From: Artemisia argyi
Lineage: Eukaryota; Streptophyta; Magnoliopsida; Asterales; Asteraceae
Assembly: GCA_030686995.1 (NCBI GenBank)
Contig: CM060687.1
Location: 169,742,090-169,806,089, forward strand
Reading direction: 5' to 3'
Length of the DNA: 64,000 nt
A program made the translations under genes and the position numbers. Each line of letters starts with the position of its first letter. Positions within the stretch are counted from its first letter, which is position 1. The notes under the pieces are model-generated. The model saw only the letters and a program-made list of their open reading frames with translations, searched no databases and had not been told where the DNA came from. This document shows, one piece after another, positions 23,893-35,257 of this stretch.

Positions 23893-24794
23893 GTAAATTC
23901 TTCTTGATTTTAGTTTTGTACAAGAAGTACTTTTTAGGTTTATTGTTGGTTGAATGTTTATTTGTTTATCACGTGGGTATTGTTCCTGTTAATTGTTGTG
24001 TCAAGATGAAAATTTCCTTATTACTGTTGATGCACGCAGTATGATTTTCCTTTAATGAGGAATTTGTTTGTTTTGGTTTTTGGTTGCAGGTACTTTGCGG
24101 GAGTTGCATAATCAAGTAATTTTGTTTATTTTTTTCCCTTATTTTCCTAATGTTGATTGTTGATTGTTGTGGGTATGTTTTTTTTAATTAAGTTAAAGTT
24201 TTTATTTTTGCTGTGTATGTGTCTTTATGATTTTGGTATTTTTATGTTTGTGTTTTATCAATAGATGTATGATAGATGTATGAGCTGAAAAATACAGTGC
24301 CTTTGTGTTTTATCATGTAGGCCTATGATGATTAGTAGCTATTTTCTGAGACAAGGGGAAGATAGATGTTTGTAACCGAATAGTTTTCAATTTTATGGTC
24401 GCAAGCTATAGAGAAACTGGATTTTGGAGGCAGGCTATCCGATTTTCAGATTTTTGGCTAATATAGAGAATGTGAGGTGTAAAATATTCAAGTTTTAATA
24501 TGCTGGCTTTTGAAGGACATGCACGTTATTGAAGGAACATGTATAAAAAAAAAAGTGGGGGTAAAAGTGAATGTAAGATGTGGGAAAATTTAATTTGTTT
24601 TCAATTTTAGGATAATTTTAATATGGTATTTGGATGAAACTTGGAATTTTTATGTATGACTAATGTGAAACTTTTGATCCATTCTATATTATGTGACATT
24701 AATTTGGGTTTTATGTCTTTGATATATTGGGGCTGCTATATATATTTAGAATGATTATCAAGCTATATATGTGTTTGATATATTCATATATCAG

Positions 24795-25000
24795 GATATC
24801 CATGTTATCGACAATTTCGCTCACAACCAGGCCGTACACGGGTGTAGTACAGTCTTGGGGCATCCTATGGACATTGCGCTACATGATTCTGATATGGCTG
24901 TTGGCCCTTCGCTGATATCACTGAATGACTGTCGGGACGTGCATTTCAAGAGAAAGGGCTACAAAAATGACGACTTACCGGGAATACATTTTCATAAAAG
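24795..25000 (+). pseudogene. Exon fragment, unidentified
   Basis: Bounded by an AG acceptor (ATATCAG) and a GT donor (AAAAGGTTG), 206 bp open in one frame: DIHVIDNFAHNQAVHGCSTV, later LHDSDMAVGPSLISLNDC and VHFKRKGYKNDDLPG. Not recognised. It lies on the same strand as 23675-23892 and just before a Helitron-like end. Confidence 0.35.
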
Positions 25001-25032
25001 GTTGAACCCAACTCCTCATTCAGCCACAGATA

Positions 25033-25060
25033 ACCGCCCGTGCGGGGGTGACGCGTCTAA
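25033..25060 (+). other. Helitron-like 3' end
   Basis: Imperfect GC hairpin (ACCGCCCGTGCGGGGGT, 25033-25049), seven bases, then CTAA (25057-25060) followed by T. This fits the CTRR-T rule. The plus-strand exon fragments at 23675-25000 are upstream of it in the expected orientation. Confidence 0.4.
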
Positions 25061-25775
25061 TTTTTTCAGAATGAAACGGTCCCACAGAATGTGAATGGCA
25101 AAGTGAAACACGTGGTCACACAAATGGAAGTGGATTCTCATGTCCCTACCAACGTGCTGTTGGTTATGTTGGACATGTATGTTCACAACCTACACTTAAC
25201 ATTTGTGCTCACTTAACAATACGATACTCCAAATATTGTGTGCTTAGAATGTATTATACTAATAAATACACTTTTGAAATTTTGCCCCGTTTCCCTGTAC
25301 GCTAATTTCTTCGCTTGACCCGTTAGAAAGCAAAACTGACCCATTAACTAAATGGGACAAACTTACCACATCTAGACTCATTAGTTGTTGTGCCTGTTGA
25401 GTGAGCTCAGTTGTTGATGTAATGTAAAATGTAAAGTGTTTTACAGTGCTTGATGTGTGATTCTTTATACGGGTCGAGAAAGGTTTGATAACAAAACTAC
25501 AGCTACATTGGACTATTTAGTTAAGCAATCTAAATATACAATCTACCGGAGAATCTACCATTTTCTACTACAAAATGTAAGTATCATCAATTTTTAAAAA
25601 GCTTTAGAAAAAAAGTTTCAAGCTTATTATTACCCAATTGGTAGGCTCAAAGATGGCGTTATCCGATCCATGATTATAGCTATGCCATATTAGGAAAGCT
25701 GATAAAATTGCTTGATTTAATGAGCTTAAGTTAGTTTGGTTTAATGATTCATTGGTGCATTTTAATCGAGTGCAG
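25061..25775. other. Gene-free stretch
   Basis: Intron-like AT-rich sequence; nothing identified. Confidence 0.4.
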
Positions 25776-25835
25776 GAAGATTATTTTAGGTATCTTGCGG
25801 AGTTCAGGTCGCCAATGATAAGAAGGCACCACTGA
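25776..25835 (+). pseudogene. 14-3-3 protein exon fragment
   Basis: After a TGCAG acceptor the frame reads EDYFRYLAEFRSP and stops at TGA 25833-25835. DYFRYLAEF is the highly conserved helix-5 motif of 14-3-3 proteins. The stretch is short, so identity rests on this one motif. Confidence 0.5.
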
Positions 25836-27600
25836 CCAGTCATTCATGGTTTATCAAGTAAGTAACCATTATCGTAGCAATTAGTTAACTTCTCTGTTCC
25901 CATTATCATTGCAATTAAGTAATATCCCGATTGTTTGCATGGCTGGGTCATTTTGAACAGGGTAAACTGGGTCATTTTTAATAGATGTTTGGGTGGCTTT
26001 TAGTAGGATTTTAGGTGATATTTGGACCTGGTACAAAACAACAGTAACAAAGTAGTATCTCAGTTGTTTTTGTAACGGGTTTTGGGTTGGTATAAATGGG
26101 TGTTCAGGGGCTGCTGTAACCATTTATTAAAACCTCTTCCGCTAGAGCTCATCAAGTATAGCAGTGGTTTTGTATTTTCACCATTAGCGTATCCAAACAA
26201 CCCTTTCAGCAGCTCATAGCCGCTGTAAAACACAGAAAAAATAAATTCCAATCACCCTCTTATATCAAAAGACTATAGTCTCACATGTTATGATCTAACC
26301 CGTATAGCCAAAACTTTTTTTTTTATAATATCTATGTTTTAAGCAGGAGCCATTTTTGTTCACTTCTTCATTTGAGCCATTACTGATATTCTCATTACCA
26401 TTCATAGTTAGTTTCATATTTGCCAAGTTCGATAATGTGAGACGAAATATAACAAAACCCGACAACGAAAATATGTCAAACTTGACAGCTTCACATGGTT
26501 TACGTAAAAATTGCGGTTCTTTTTTTCTAATACAGACCAGTAGTTTACATATATAAGATTGCATGTTTCATGAATCATGAATTCTTTGGTAAAAAATAAA
26601 ATAACATAAAATCAGTTTTACTATGATATTGCTGTCACGCTGTTGAAGCTTATTGAATGCTCTATATCAATGCCAAAGACAAGTAGCTTCTAATGTGCTT
26701 TCGTATATGAACTAATTATGGCTAACGTTAAAAAGTAAACTCATAAATGATATCTTAATTTGTTCACATGTAGTTCATGCTGTTTTGGTTAGTCCTATTA
26801 TGGTATAAATCCTCTATTCTTGCCTTTTTTCGACGGTGCCTGTTGACCGAGATCAATTATGTTACAACTACAGTATTTGACGCTATTTTAATATTGAAGA
26901 ATGGAAAAAGGGACAAGCGATGATGCTGAGGCTTATAAAATTGCTAGGCTACGAAAGGGGAGAGCGAAACTGTAACCCACACTGCCTGTCTTAGCCAGAC
27001 CTACGATTTCGGCTGACCATCATTTGCAGCGACATAAAAAATGGTAAGTTTTTTTTAATGCTATGGTTTTTTTCAGCAACTACAGTCAATAGTGATTTTA
27101 TGCTATGATTCTAATGCTGAAAACATCTTTCATTGTCGTTACAGTCGTCACTTCATACTCCTAAAGGTGTTGTTTTACATCCGACGATAAGAAAGCAACC
27201 AGACCAGATGCGAAGAAAGCAATCAGTAGCACCCCAAATGCAGCCAAGAATATCTAATGGTACCTGACACTCTCTAATGTACAGTACATGTTAGCTAAGA
27301 ACATGTAGTAGCAACTATGTATAGTAAATGTTAGCCTTTGAAATGTGTTATTATAATTATAGTTACAGGTAAAGATGCTACTTTTTTAACCGCCAAAATA
27401 CTGTGCTTTTAAACGCGTTCGCCCGCATCGCGGCAACCAGCGCCAATCTCATTACTCTTAAAACAATATGACTGTAATAAACATTCGCCTAAACAAACAC
27501 AGAAAACAACCGCCAAATAAACGTTGGGCAAAATAAACAGGCACGCTGGCAACGCGGCGTTCGCTGCCAACCTCGTACCTTCAATATAATAAATCCCTCT
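25836..27600. other. Captured-fragment debris without an identifiable gene
   Basis: Exon-like stretches with splice-like borders lie at about 26900-26970 (MEKGTSDDAEAYKIARLRKG) and 27145-27262 (HTPKGVVLHPTIRKQPDQMR). GC-rich palindromic words lie near 27414-27440 and 27541-27575. No gene can be named. Confidence 0.3.
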
Positions 27601-27611
27601 CGGTGTAGTAA

Positions 27612-27934
27612 TTACGTCGTAACCTTAGTTGATGGTTACGACATAACCTTTATGATCATGAATAAATCAAATTCCATGGATAATTACGACGTAGCCTCGA
27701 TGACTAAGCTACATCGTAACTATTCTTCGGCATAAATATTTGCACTTGTTTGTCTTTTCATATACCATTTCCGCTCCAACGCTTCATTTGTCCTAAAATG
27801 TGAATATAAACAAATATGAACGAATTAAGTATCATATCAATAACAAATGAGGCAATAAACACGGGAATTTGATATGTAAAATATCAGATTATTTGATGTT
27901 ATCACATAACCAGACTTACAAGGTTACACCGTAA
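27612..27934. promoter_or_regulatory. Three TTACGSCGTAA-type pairs
   Basis: Pairs start at 27612/27636, 27684/27709 and 27899/27924. The first two show matched changes in both arms (GTCGTAA with TTACGAC; GACGTAG with CTACATC). The tail after the third pair (GGAAG, then GGAGTTCTGG) resembles the sequence after the pair at 33178, suggesting shared family-B origin. Confidence 0.55.
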
Positions 27935-28557
27935 CTTCCAAAGGAAGTATAAAAACTGGAGTTCTGGCGTAAACTCATTTTTTTGCCATAAAATTATAAC
28001 CGCTGCCACTACAGTAAAAATTGAAACTAACAAAATTTTACTGTCGATTTCTAAATCAACCCAAGGATCCCGACATGGCAGGTAATCATTCCTATACCTC
28101 TTTTGAGTTTTAATTCATACTAGAATGGCAGTGGTCCGCCTCGTTGCGGGCGGGCCGGGTTTTTTTGCCGCTGTATGACAGACGTTTCTATTACAAACAA
28201 CTTGTCCACAATGATCACAACCCTCTGAGCTTCCTATTTATGACTGCAGATTGTATCGGTAGAACATCTAAAGTCCGTCTCCTGTCAAACCATTCATCAT
28301 CAGGCTGTGATTCATAATTTTTTCAACCCATTTATGCATATATTGAAACATGACTTTATGTCAAAAGAGTACATTATGTTGTTCGTGAATGACTCGGTTT
28401 CTTTTTTTAGTCCATACAGTGCAATACACCAAGACTCCGATAATAGAAGAGCACCTGGGCAAGTAAAGCTTTCCAAATGTTGGACCAGTAAATTGTAACT
28501 GGGTTTTGCAGTTTTCACATCCAAAATAAACCGGACCTATGAAATAATATTCCACAC

Positions 28558-29055
28558 CTTGAATAACGGAACGATGCACTCTGAAGTACGCTTTCATTGG
28601 TCTCCAACTCCTGCATTTTCCTTTCCAATTTAGACTCTTTGTGTTCGCCTCACCGAGCTTTGCATCAGCTTCAAGCAATATTTCTTCCACCTCTCTAGCT
28701 TTATTCCCAATTCCAGCAACTAAAGTGTTTGAATCAGCCAATTTAGTTTGAGATCTAAGTTGAACTTGTTTACTTTCTTCAACGATTTCACGCAATGCCT
28801 TTTCCGGCTGCATAAAGTCGATACATATGTTCAAAACTTACAAAATGCATAACAAATGTAAACAGATATATAGCATATTAAAGTTTAAAAAAAATCTTAC
28901 ATCAGCCCGACAACGCTTTTAAAAAAAGGGCTTTCCTCAAGTTATCCGCTTGCTTTTCAACTTCAGATACAACCATGGAATGAGCAACATGTTCACGTTT
29001 AAGATTTTGCTTCAAGTATTCAGAACAATAGTCACATTTTTTAGCATTGAAGATC
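28558..29055 (-). pseudogene. CRWN/NMCP1-like nuclear lamina protein, two captured exons
   Basis: Minus-strand exon 28901-29055 (AG acceptor, GTAAG donor) reads KREHVAHSMVVSEVEKQ, then NLRKAL and, after a T-run indel, KRCRAD. Exon 28558-28808 continues PEKALRE, TKLADSNTLVAGI, VEEILLEADAKLGEA and, one frame over, LERKMQELETNESVLQ. This is the heptad-rich N-terminal coiled coil of plant CRWN/LINC (NMCP1) lamina-like proteins. Two frame changes and the absence of all other exons make it a pseudogene fragment. Confidence 0.65.
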
Positions 29056-31869
29056 CTATAATCGTCAAGATGATAACATATTAAAGCATGAACTTTAGCA
29101 ATTTATAGAGACTGAATTTTTAAATCAACACAAATTCAGATAGTCAAAGCTGCCATTTTTCCCTTTGTTACACATAAATCAGTTCATCACTTTTCATTAA
29201 GAAACAATATTAACATAAATCATGTTGCAATAACAAAGGTTGAATGCTTCAGAAACTGAATATATAATTCAAGTGAATCAATTCCTTATCAAAATATGTC
29301 AACTTTTTTAAAAACTCTAGGCACACCTATGGAAGACTCGGATGCACAGACCATGAAGTAAACTAATGCATGACTAAAATAGCTATAAACTCAATAGACA
29401 AAAGGAATTTAAATTACTTTGATTTCTTTCTCGGCGTGCTCTATATATTCATATTTGCATTTAATAATATATCTCTTAATGCCATGCATATATCTGAATT
29501 TGTTTAATGAAATTTTTATTCGACCGTTTTTTTTCTCCAACAAATGCATTGCTGGTAGACAATTTAAACGGGTCAGATTAGCGGCTAATCCATGACTTTC
29601 TAACTTGCAATCTACGCGGACTCATGCGTAGGTTGGTACCATGTAAATGTGAAGGAGTACATAAGCATATAAGCGAAACAATTATCAATCCCAAACACCC
29701 CCTTACCACTTTTGGCTAAAAATTTGGAGTAATTGGTGGCACCTAATAACACAAATGATCAATAGGGACATTAAACTACAACATGATCATCAAGAAATGC
29801 TTCTACCACATGTATTAAACCAAATAGATGCACACCCAAAATTTCATATTTTAACATACTATCTGGTTTGGTTTAAGCCTACAGCCACTGCATAAGTCGG
29901 TCCAAAATTCAGTTTACGCATACGGCTAGTTTTTGGAAACAAACTTATTAAAGCTTATAACAGCTTGAACTTTAAAAGTTACCAAATCGGACGTCGACTT
30001 TGTGATCCCAAATCTAACAAATATAAAACATTTGGAAAAGGCATGATCACTTAGAACATGAGACATAGCCACATTGTAAAGATCATTTACGACAACTACA
30101 ATTGGTGTTAGTTACCCTTCGATTGCCTGAGCTCGGATCTATTGTTACCATCAGTATGACGATAGAGATGTGATTAATGCTTAATAATATAGCTTCAAGT
30201 TCATTTGTTCACCATAGGCAGTAGGTCTTCTAAGTTATTAGAATGGCGAATGACAGTTTATGCTAGACTTGTATCATCGATCATCTGAGAACAATGATTT
30301 TGTTCTTAGTGTGGGAACATAGAACATACGTAATAAAGTAAAAAACATGGATGACATGTATGGTTTATTAGGTGGTAAGTTATGAGTCCACGTATAATTT
30401 CTAGCAGATTTCTGTCAACAGGCTAAGGTAATATAACTAAAATTCAGATAGTGTGACAGCAACAATTTTTAGGGTAAAACACACTTTTCGAGCAATTTCA
30501 AACCACAACTTGTCAAAAAACGCAACTCATTAGTAAGTAACATATCACCAACATGATCGTAGCTTATAAACATTTAAAAACTTTCAAATTTTCATCAGAA
30601 TCGGTTAACTTAAAAAAGTCTCAGTTTTGACCCGTTAAGCTATTGTGACAGTAGGAAGTTTCTGGACAAAACGGCCATTTTCAAGCAACTTCGAACCACA
30701 ATGTGTCAAAAAACACAATGAATAAGTAAATAAAGATATCACCAAACATAACAGTAACTTACAAACATTCCAGAACTTGCAAACTTCAATGTAGATCAGT
30801 TAACGTAATTTTATTTTCCAGCTTTCACCCATTAAGCTACTGTGACAGCAGCAACTTTCCGGATAAAACGGCCATTTCCGAGCAACTCCGAACCACAATG
30901 TGTGAAAAAACGCAACAATACCTATATCAGTGTTGAGAATGGACACATCTAATAAAGCAATGGAATGAGATGCTGATACCAGCACATGAGATGTTGAAAA
31001 AGCAATGGAATTTAATCACACGTTTCAGTTTATAATCATTCATTTAGAAACATTGTTACAGCTCCAGGAAGTAGTACAAAACAATAAGAAATTAGGCAAT
31101 TACCTGTTAAGAGCTACTTCATTTGAACCCCATTTCATCACCCGTACCCACCCTTCTCATCTCCAAAACCCACACGTTTCAGCCCTCATTACAGAGCCTG
31201 AGCAAGCCTGACTTCAGACCGTAAATACACCCATTTCAGCATCCGTTTTGAGCACCCAAACCTATCCATTTCAGCAAACAAACGCACCCATTTCAGATCT
31301 GTCTTCGCGGTCTGTCTGCGAGCTCTTGCTGATAATCATCAGTCTCGACATGCAGTTACCTCTCCCCTAAAAATAAAACATAGAAAAGTTTAAAATGCAA
31401 GACAAATAACGACTTGCACTACATCAACAATAATTCTAAATCATAAGAAAAGGGTAAACGTATTACGTCCACTAACAGGCTGTGCATTTTTATCATCCAC
31501 ATCAATAGCAACTCAAGGCCACTCTTTTAAATAACACCAACAACTAATGCATCATCCTGTGACAACCAAAAGAAAAGAAAAAAAATTAACCTAATTTGCA
31601 ATAAGTTTGTACGTTAAAGTGAATTATACAAACCTTCGTTTACGCCGAGAAAGTTGTTGTTGCTGTTAACTGTTTTCCAAATGGTAAACCTTTGTATATC
31701 AGAAAACACTTTTTAACTTACTAAGTAACCTAATCCAGCCCATACCCGTCTCACATACATACATACGCTCACATCTTGCAGAATTCAGGTGCACATTCAT
31801 GTACCGAAACCGGATGATCATCACGCAATGGCTCAGTTGTGTGGATATACCACCAAAGGCGAACGGCAA
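29056..31869. repeat. Gene-free body with a roughly 195-bp tandem repeat
   Basis: No gene found. From 30453 to about 30916 a unit starting GTGACAG, and containing AAAACGGCCATTT and CCACAATGTGT, is repeated nearly three times (starts 30453, 30645, 30842). Confidence 0.5.
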
Positions 31870-32325
31870 CCATGGCTGCAATCACCACTCAGGAAAAGAT
31901 GCCCTGCCAAGCTACCGGTGTCGCCAACTTACCCATGGTGAAATAGTTCAGGTCTGCAAATATAGCAACCAAAGCCAACACGATCCATGGCTGCAACCAC
32001 CACTTGGGTAAGGTTGCCTGGCCAAGATACTGTTGTCACTAAATCACGGTCATAAGATTTATAAACCAAGATAATAATCATCATTGCTTGTATGTATGTG
32101 TCGGGTGTTAAATGGCTGAAAGAGCAACTGGCCAATATGAATTCAAAATAATACCAGAAACGGAACCGCAAATCACACGCATACTAATCGTTACAACTAT
32201 TACACATTCAGCAAACATATCCATTCATCTGTTTCATAGATAGTCAGTGTGTGTAGAATGCGCTTTCAACCCGCCATGGCTGCAAACACCACTTCCGTGG
32301 TGCTGCCCCGCCAAGATACAGGTAG
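31870..32325. repeat. Three dispersed copies of a 55-bp CCATGGCTGCAA module
   Basis: Copies at about 31870-31925, 31985-32038 and 32273-32325 share CCATGGCTGCAA, CACCACT and GCCAAG. On the minus strand they read as similar peptides (VSW.G..T.VV.AAM). Neither origin nor function is clear. Confidence 0.5.
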
Positions 32326-33177
32326 ATTTGGCATAAATATTTTGACCGGGCAAACCCAACCCAAAATAAACCGTTTTAACTTGCACCCAAATATCAACGA
32401 AACCCCCAAATCAACAAAATCCCGAAATCAACAAAACCCCCAAATCAACGAAACCCTAATTTGAATAAAATTTAAAGAAAGACCCTAAATAAATCATGAA
32501 TTAATGAAAATAAAGCACAATAACCTTACATATCAGCATATCCTAGCCGATTAAACCCCCAAATCAACAAAACCCCCAAATAAACGAAATCCTAACCATC
32601 TCCATCTTAAAACAGATTATAGCAAGTTTTTTACCTGTTGATTGTGTGTGCGTGTGTGTGTGTGAGATTTAGGATCGTGTGGTTCACCGGTATCTTATCC
32701 TTAACTCTGTATCGGACCATCGCTCGGCCAAGGTGGGCTGGGAAACCTGGGCTCCGGGAGCCTGCACGGTTTTTGCGGGAAAACTGCTACAGGGTAGCTA
32801 CAGTGGACGACGACGTCGTTTTCATCGGGAATTAAATAAACTTATAATTTTTTTTGTTAAGGTTTGATTCTCCTTTGGGGTTTTGAATTGATAATTAGGG
32901 TGTTTGAGTTAATTGTTTGTGTTACTTGAATAAGAAGTCTGATTATTCCCTACTTATGTGATTACAAGTTTTAGGAATTTATTAGAGAATCAATTGATTA
33001 TTAGGGCTTTCGATTAATTTTGAGATTATGATAATGGGTTTGGTCGAAACTTTTACCTAATAATCAAGGCATGTAATTTGGAACACAAAAAGATTTTGGT
33101 ATAATTTTATGATTACGGCATATAAATGATGATTGATTGTCGCATAACCATGGTAGGTAAGATTTCCCCATAGGAAC
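32326..33177. other. Leader-like and AT-rich stretch, no gene
   Basis: Contains a CCCCAAATCAACRAAA word repeated several times (32395-32600), a GT run (32643-32662) and AT-rich sequence. Nothing coding. Confidence 0.4.
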
Positions 33178-33288
33178 TTACGGCGTAACCATAACGATAA
33201 TGTTACGCCGTCACTTTGAACGGAAGCATGGGGTTCTGGGTGTCAGAAAGAACCTACAGCGTAACCAATACATAGGGTTACGCTGTAT
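33178..33288. promoter_or_regulatory. Two TTACGSCGTAA pairs
   Basis: 33178/33203 (TTACGGCGTAA, TTACGCCGTCA) and 33254/33278 (CTACAGCGTAA, TTACGCTGTAT). The second pair carries the same substitution in both arms, so the 11-bp stem is kept. Confidence 0.65.
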
Positions 33289-34634
33289 TTTTATCTGTAA
33301 AGCAATCTTTAGAATTATTGTGCTTGATTTAACGAATAATGACAAACAATTATCATCTTTTGCAGGCAATCCTAATTCCTATGGATTGATTCAGGTTCAA
33401 CGATCATGAGTACTCGAGGGAGTCTAGGAAAGAATTCAAGGACGAGCTTAAGGTCCTTCTTTAAAAGGAAATTGAGGGGCCCAAAGCCATTGATTTTCTA
33501 ACTTTTGAGACGGTTAACAATGGTGATGCAATGAAAGCCTTGATTTTTTTTGCAAAGTAACTTATCAAAGTGAGAATGGGAAGTTCTTCTCCAATGCTTG
33601 GTTGAAGTTGTTCAGAATTCGTGAACCTTTGATTCATGAATATGTTAGAGAGTTTTTAGCCACTGACAAGTTCAGGGATCCTATCACTGATCTCAACACC
33701 AATGGAATACTCACCTTTCAGCTTGGAGGGGTGAGAAGATCTATGACAATGAAGGAGTTTATCTTGGCCATGGGGATATACATTGAGAGGGAATTGAACT
33801 CAGATATGTTTGAAGAATTCTATTCTGCTTGTGGGAGAACAAGATCCTACAACTACAACCCAAGAGTCTACTTTGAGCAGATTTCAACAGCTGGTGGCAG
33901 ATACTTCCAACCCTGCTTCCCACACCACTATCAGGAGCCCACTCTGCCATTTGGTTCATAGGCTCATTTCCATTTCTATTGCAGCTAGGCACTCAAGGAG
34001 AAAGAAGGTTACGGTTGGTGACATCTATTTGTTGCTTAGCATGGATAGGGGTGAGATAGCTGATCTCCCTTGGCACCTGGCCAAGTTTATGTCAAGTGGG
34101 GCGAAGGGGTTTCAAAAGAAGAGGATCTTCATTCACGGGGCTCACTTGATTGGTAGGTTGGCTAGGAACCTAGGTTTGATGAGCCCAGCTGCTTTGAGTA
34201 TTGTGACCAGGGGGCAGGAAACTGATTTGATTGGTATTGTAAAGCTGGGAAAGTTTAGTATCTATAGGATCAATAGGGCTGGTGAGGCAGAGATGGAGCC
34301 CACCATTTCAGGTGATGGGTCTGGCGATTAGGTCTTCCCAGGCTAGTGGTAGCTAAAGGAATGTTGGTGAGGGGCATGCTAGGCAGTGCCCCATTAGGAG
34401 CATTTCTAATAGGCTCAGGGCAATGGGCGAAAGGATGGGAGATATGGAGGGTGACATATCTCATTTGGTGGATGACATGACCTCAATGATGTCAGGCATG
34501 AACATCCAGTATGACGGTTTCTATGATGAGTTCAGACAGATGCAGCTGGGAGCAGCAGATGTACTATTCATTGAGTGCAAACTGCACGAGTCAGATGCTT
34601 GCCCACATGCACCTTGATCATCCTTGCTTCAATG

Positions 34635-34770
34635 TGTTAGCCCATATTGTTGTGTATTACTATTCGGGCTCAAGCCCACATCTAGATCATTCCTCTTATG
34701 TGTATTTATGTTCCTTGTATCGTGATATCAATCAACAAGATAAAATCACAATTATCTCTTAATACCAACA
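34635..34770 (+). repeat. 5' LTR of the young copia element
   Basis: TGTTAGCCC ... ACCAACA, 136 bp, same as 38734-38869 as far as I can see. Confidence 0.95.
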
Positions 34771-34783
34771 TGGTATCAGAGAC
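34771..34783 (+). other. Primer-binding site (initiator Met tRNA)
   Basis: TGGTATCAGAGAC directly after the 5' LTR. Confidence 0.85.
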
Positions 34784-35257
34784 TTTATTATTTACGCTCC
34801 ATTCCTAAATTACCTCACCTTCAACCTGCTCCTTCATCCTATCGACTACTGCTCCTCCATTCTGTCGACTACTGCTTCACAACACCCACAAACATTCACA
34901 ATAACCAATTCATAATTTTAATTTCCAGTGTTAAGTGTGTTGGTGATTTGTGCTAGGTCACAATCCGCACACCAGTTATTGTTACTTGTGCGTTACAAAG
35001 GTCACAAGTGTTATTTTCGAAGTACTGTTATCAGCCAATTTATCAGATCCTTTTGTTTGCTTGTTGATCGTGCTTTGGTTCACGAGAAGATTGGTCGATC
35101 GTTGGGCATTCATATTCCCAGTCAACACACTTTAACGTTCTCATATATAAGGCTTAGTTGATCGTTGGTACTCTTTGGTTATTCGTTGGTGCAATTTGCC
35201 TTTTTTTTTTTCGGTTGGTGTTTGTTCATTATCAGGGAAAGTTATTGTTGTTGAAAA
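34784..35257 (+). other. Leader of the copia element, gag missing
   Basis: About 470 bp where a gag of several hundred codons is normally found. I see no capsid or zinc-knuckle remnant, only T-rich sequence. Confidence 0.6.

Larger units (their letters stand above)
28120..32830 (-). mobile_element. Minus-strand Helitron with captured CRWN exons
   Basis: The minus strand shows a textbook Helitron 3' end: GC hairpin CCGCCCGCAACGAGGCGG (28136-28153), the 12-nt spacer ACCACTGCCATT, then CTAG, then T. CRWN-like exons on the minus strand lie within the body, in the orientation usual for Helitron captures. A leader-like CA-rich stretch with a CAACAG/GTAAAA donor near 32636 could be the captured gene's 5' end. 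The right end given is a guess; no TC 5' terminus was fixed. Confidence 0.5.
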
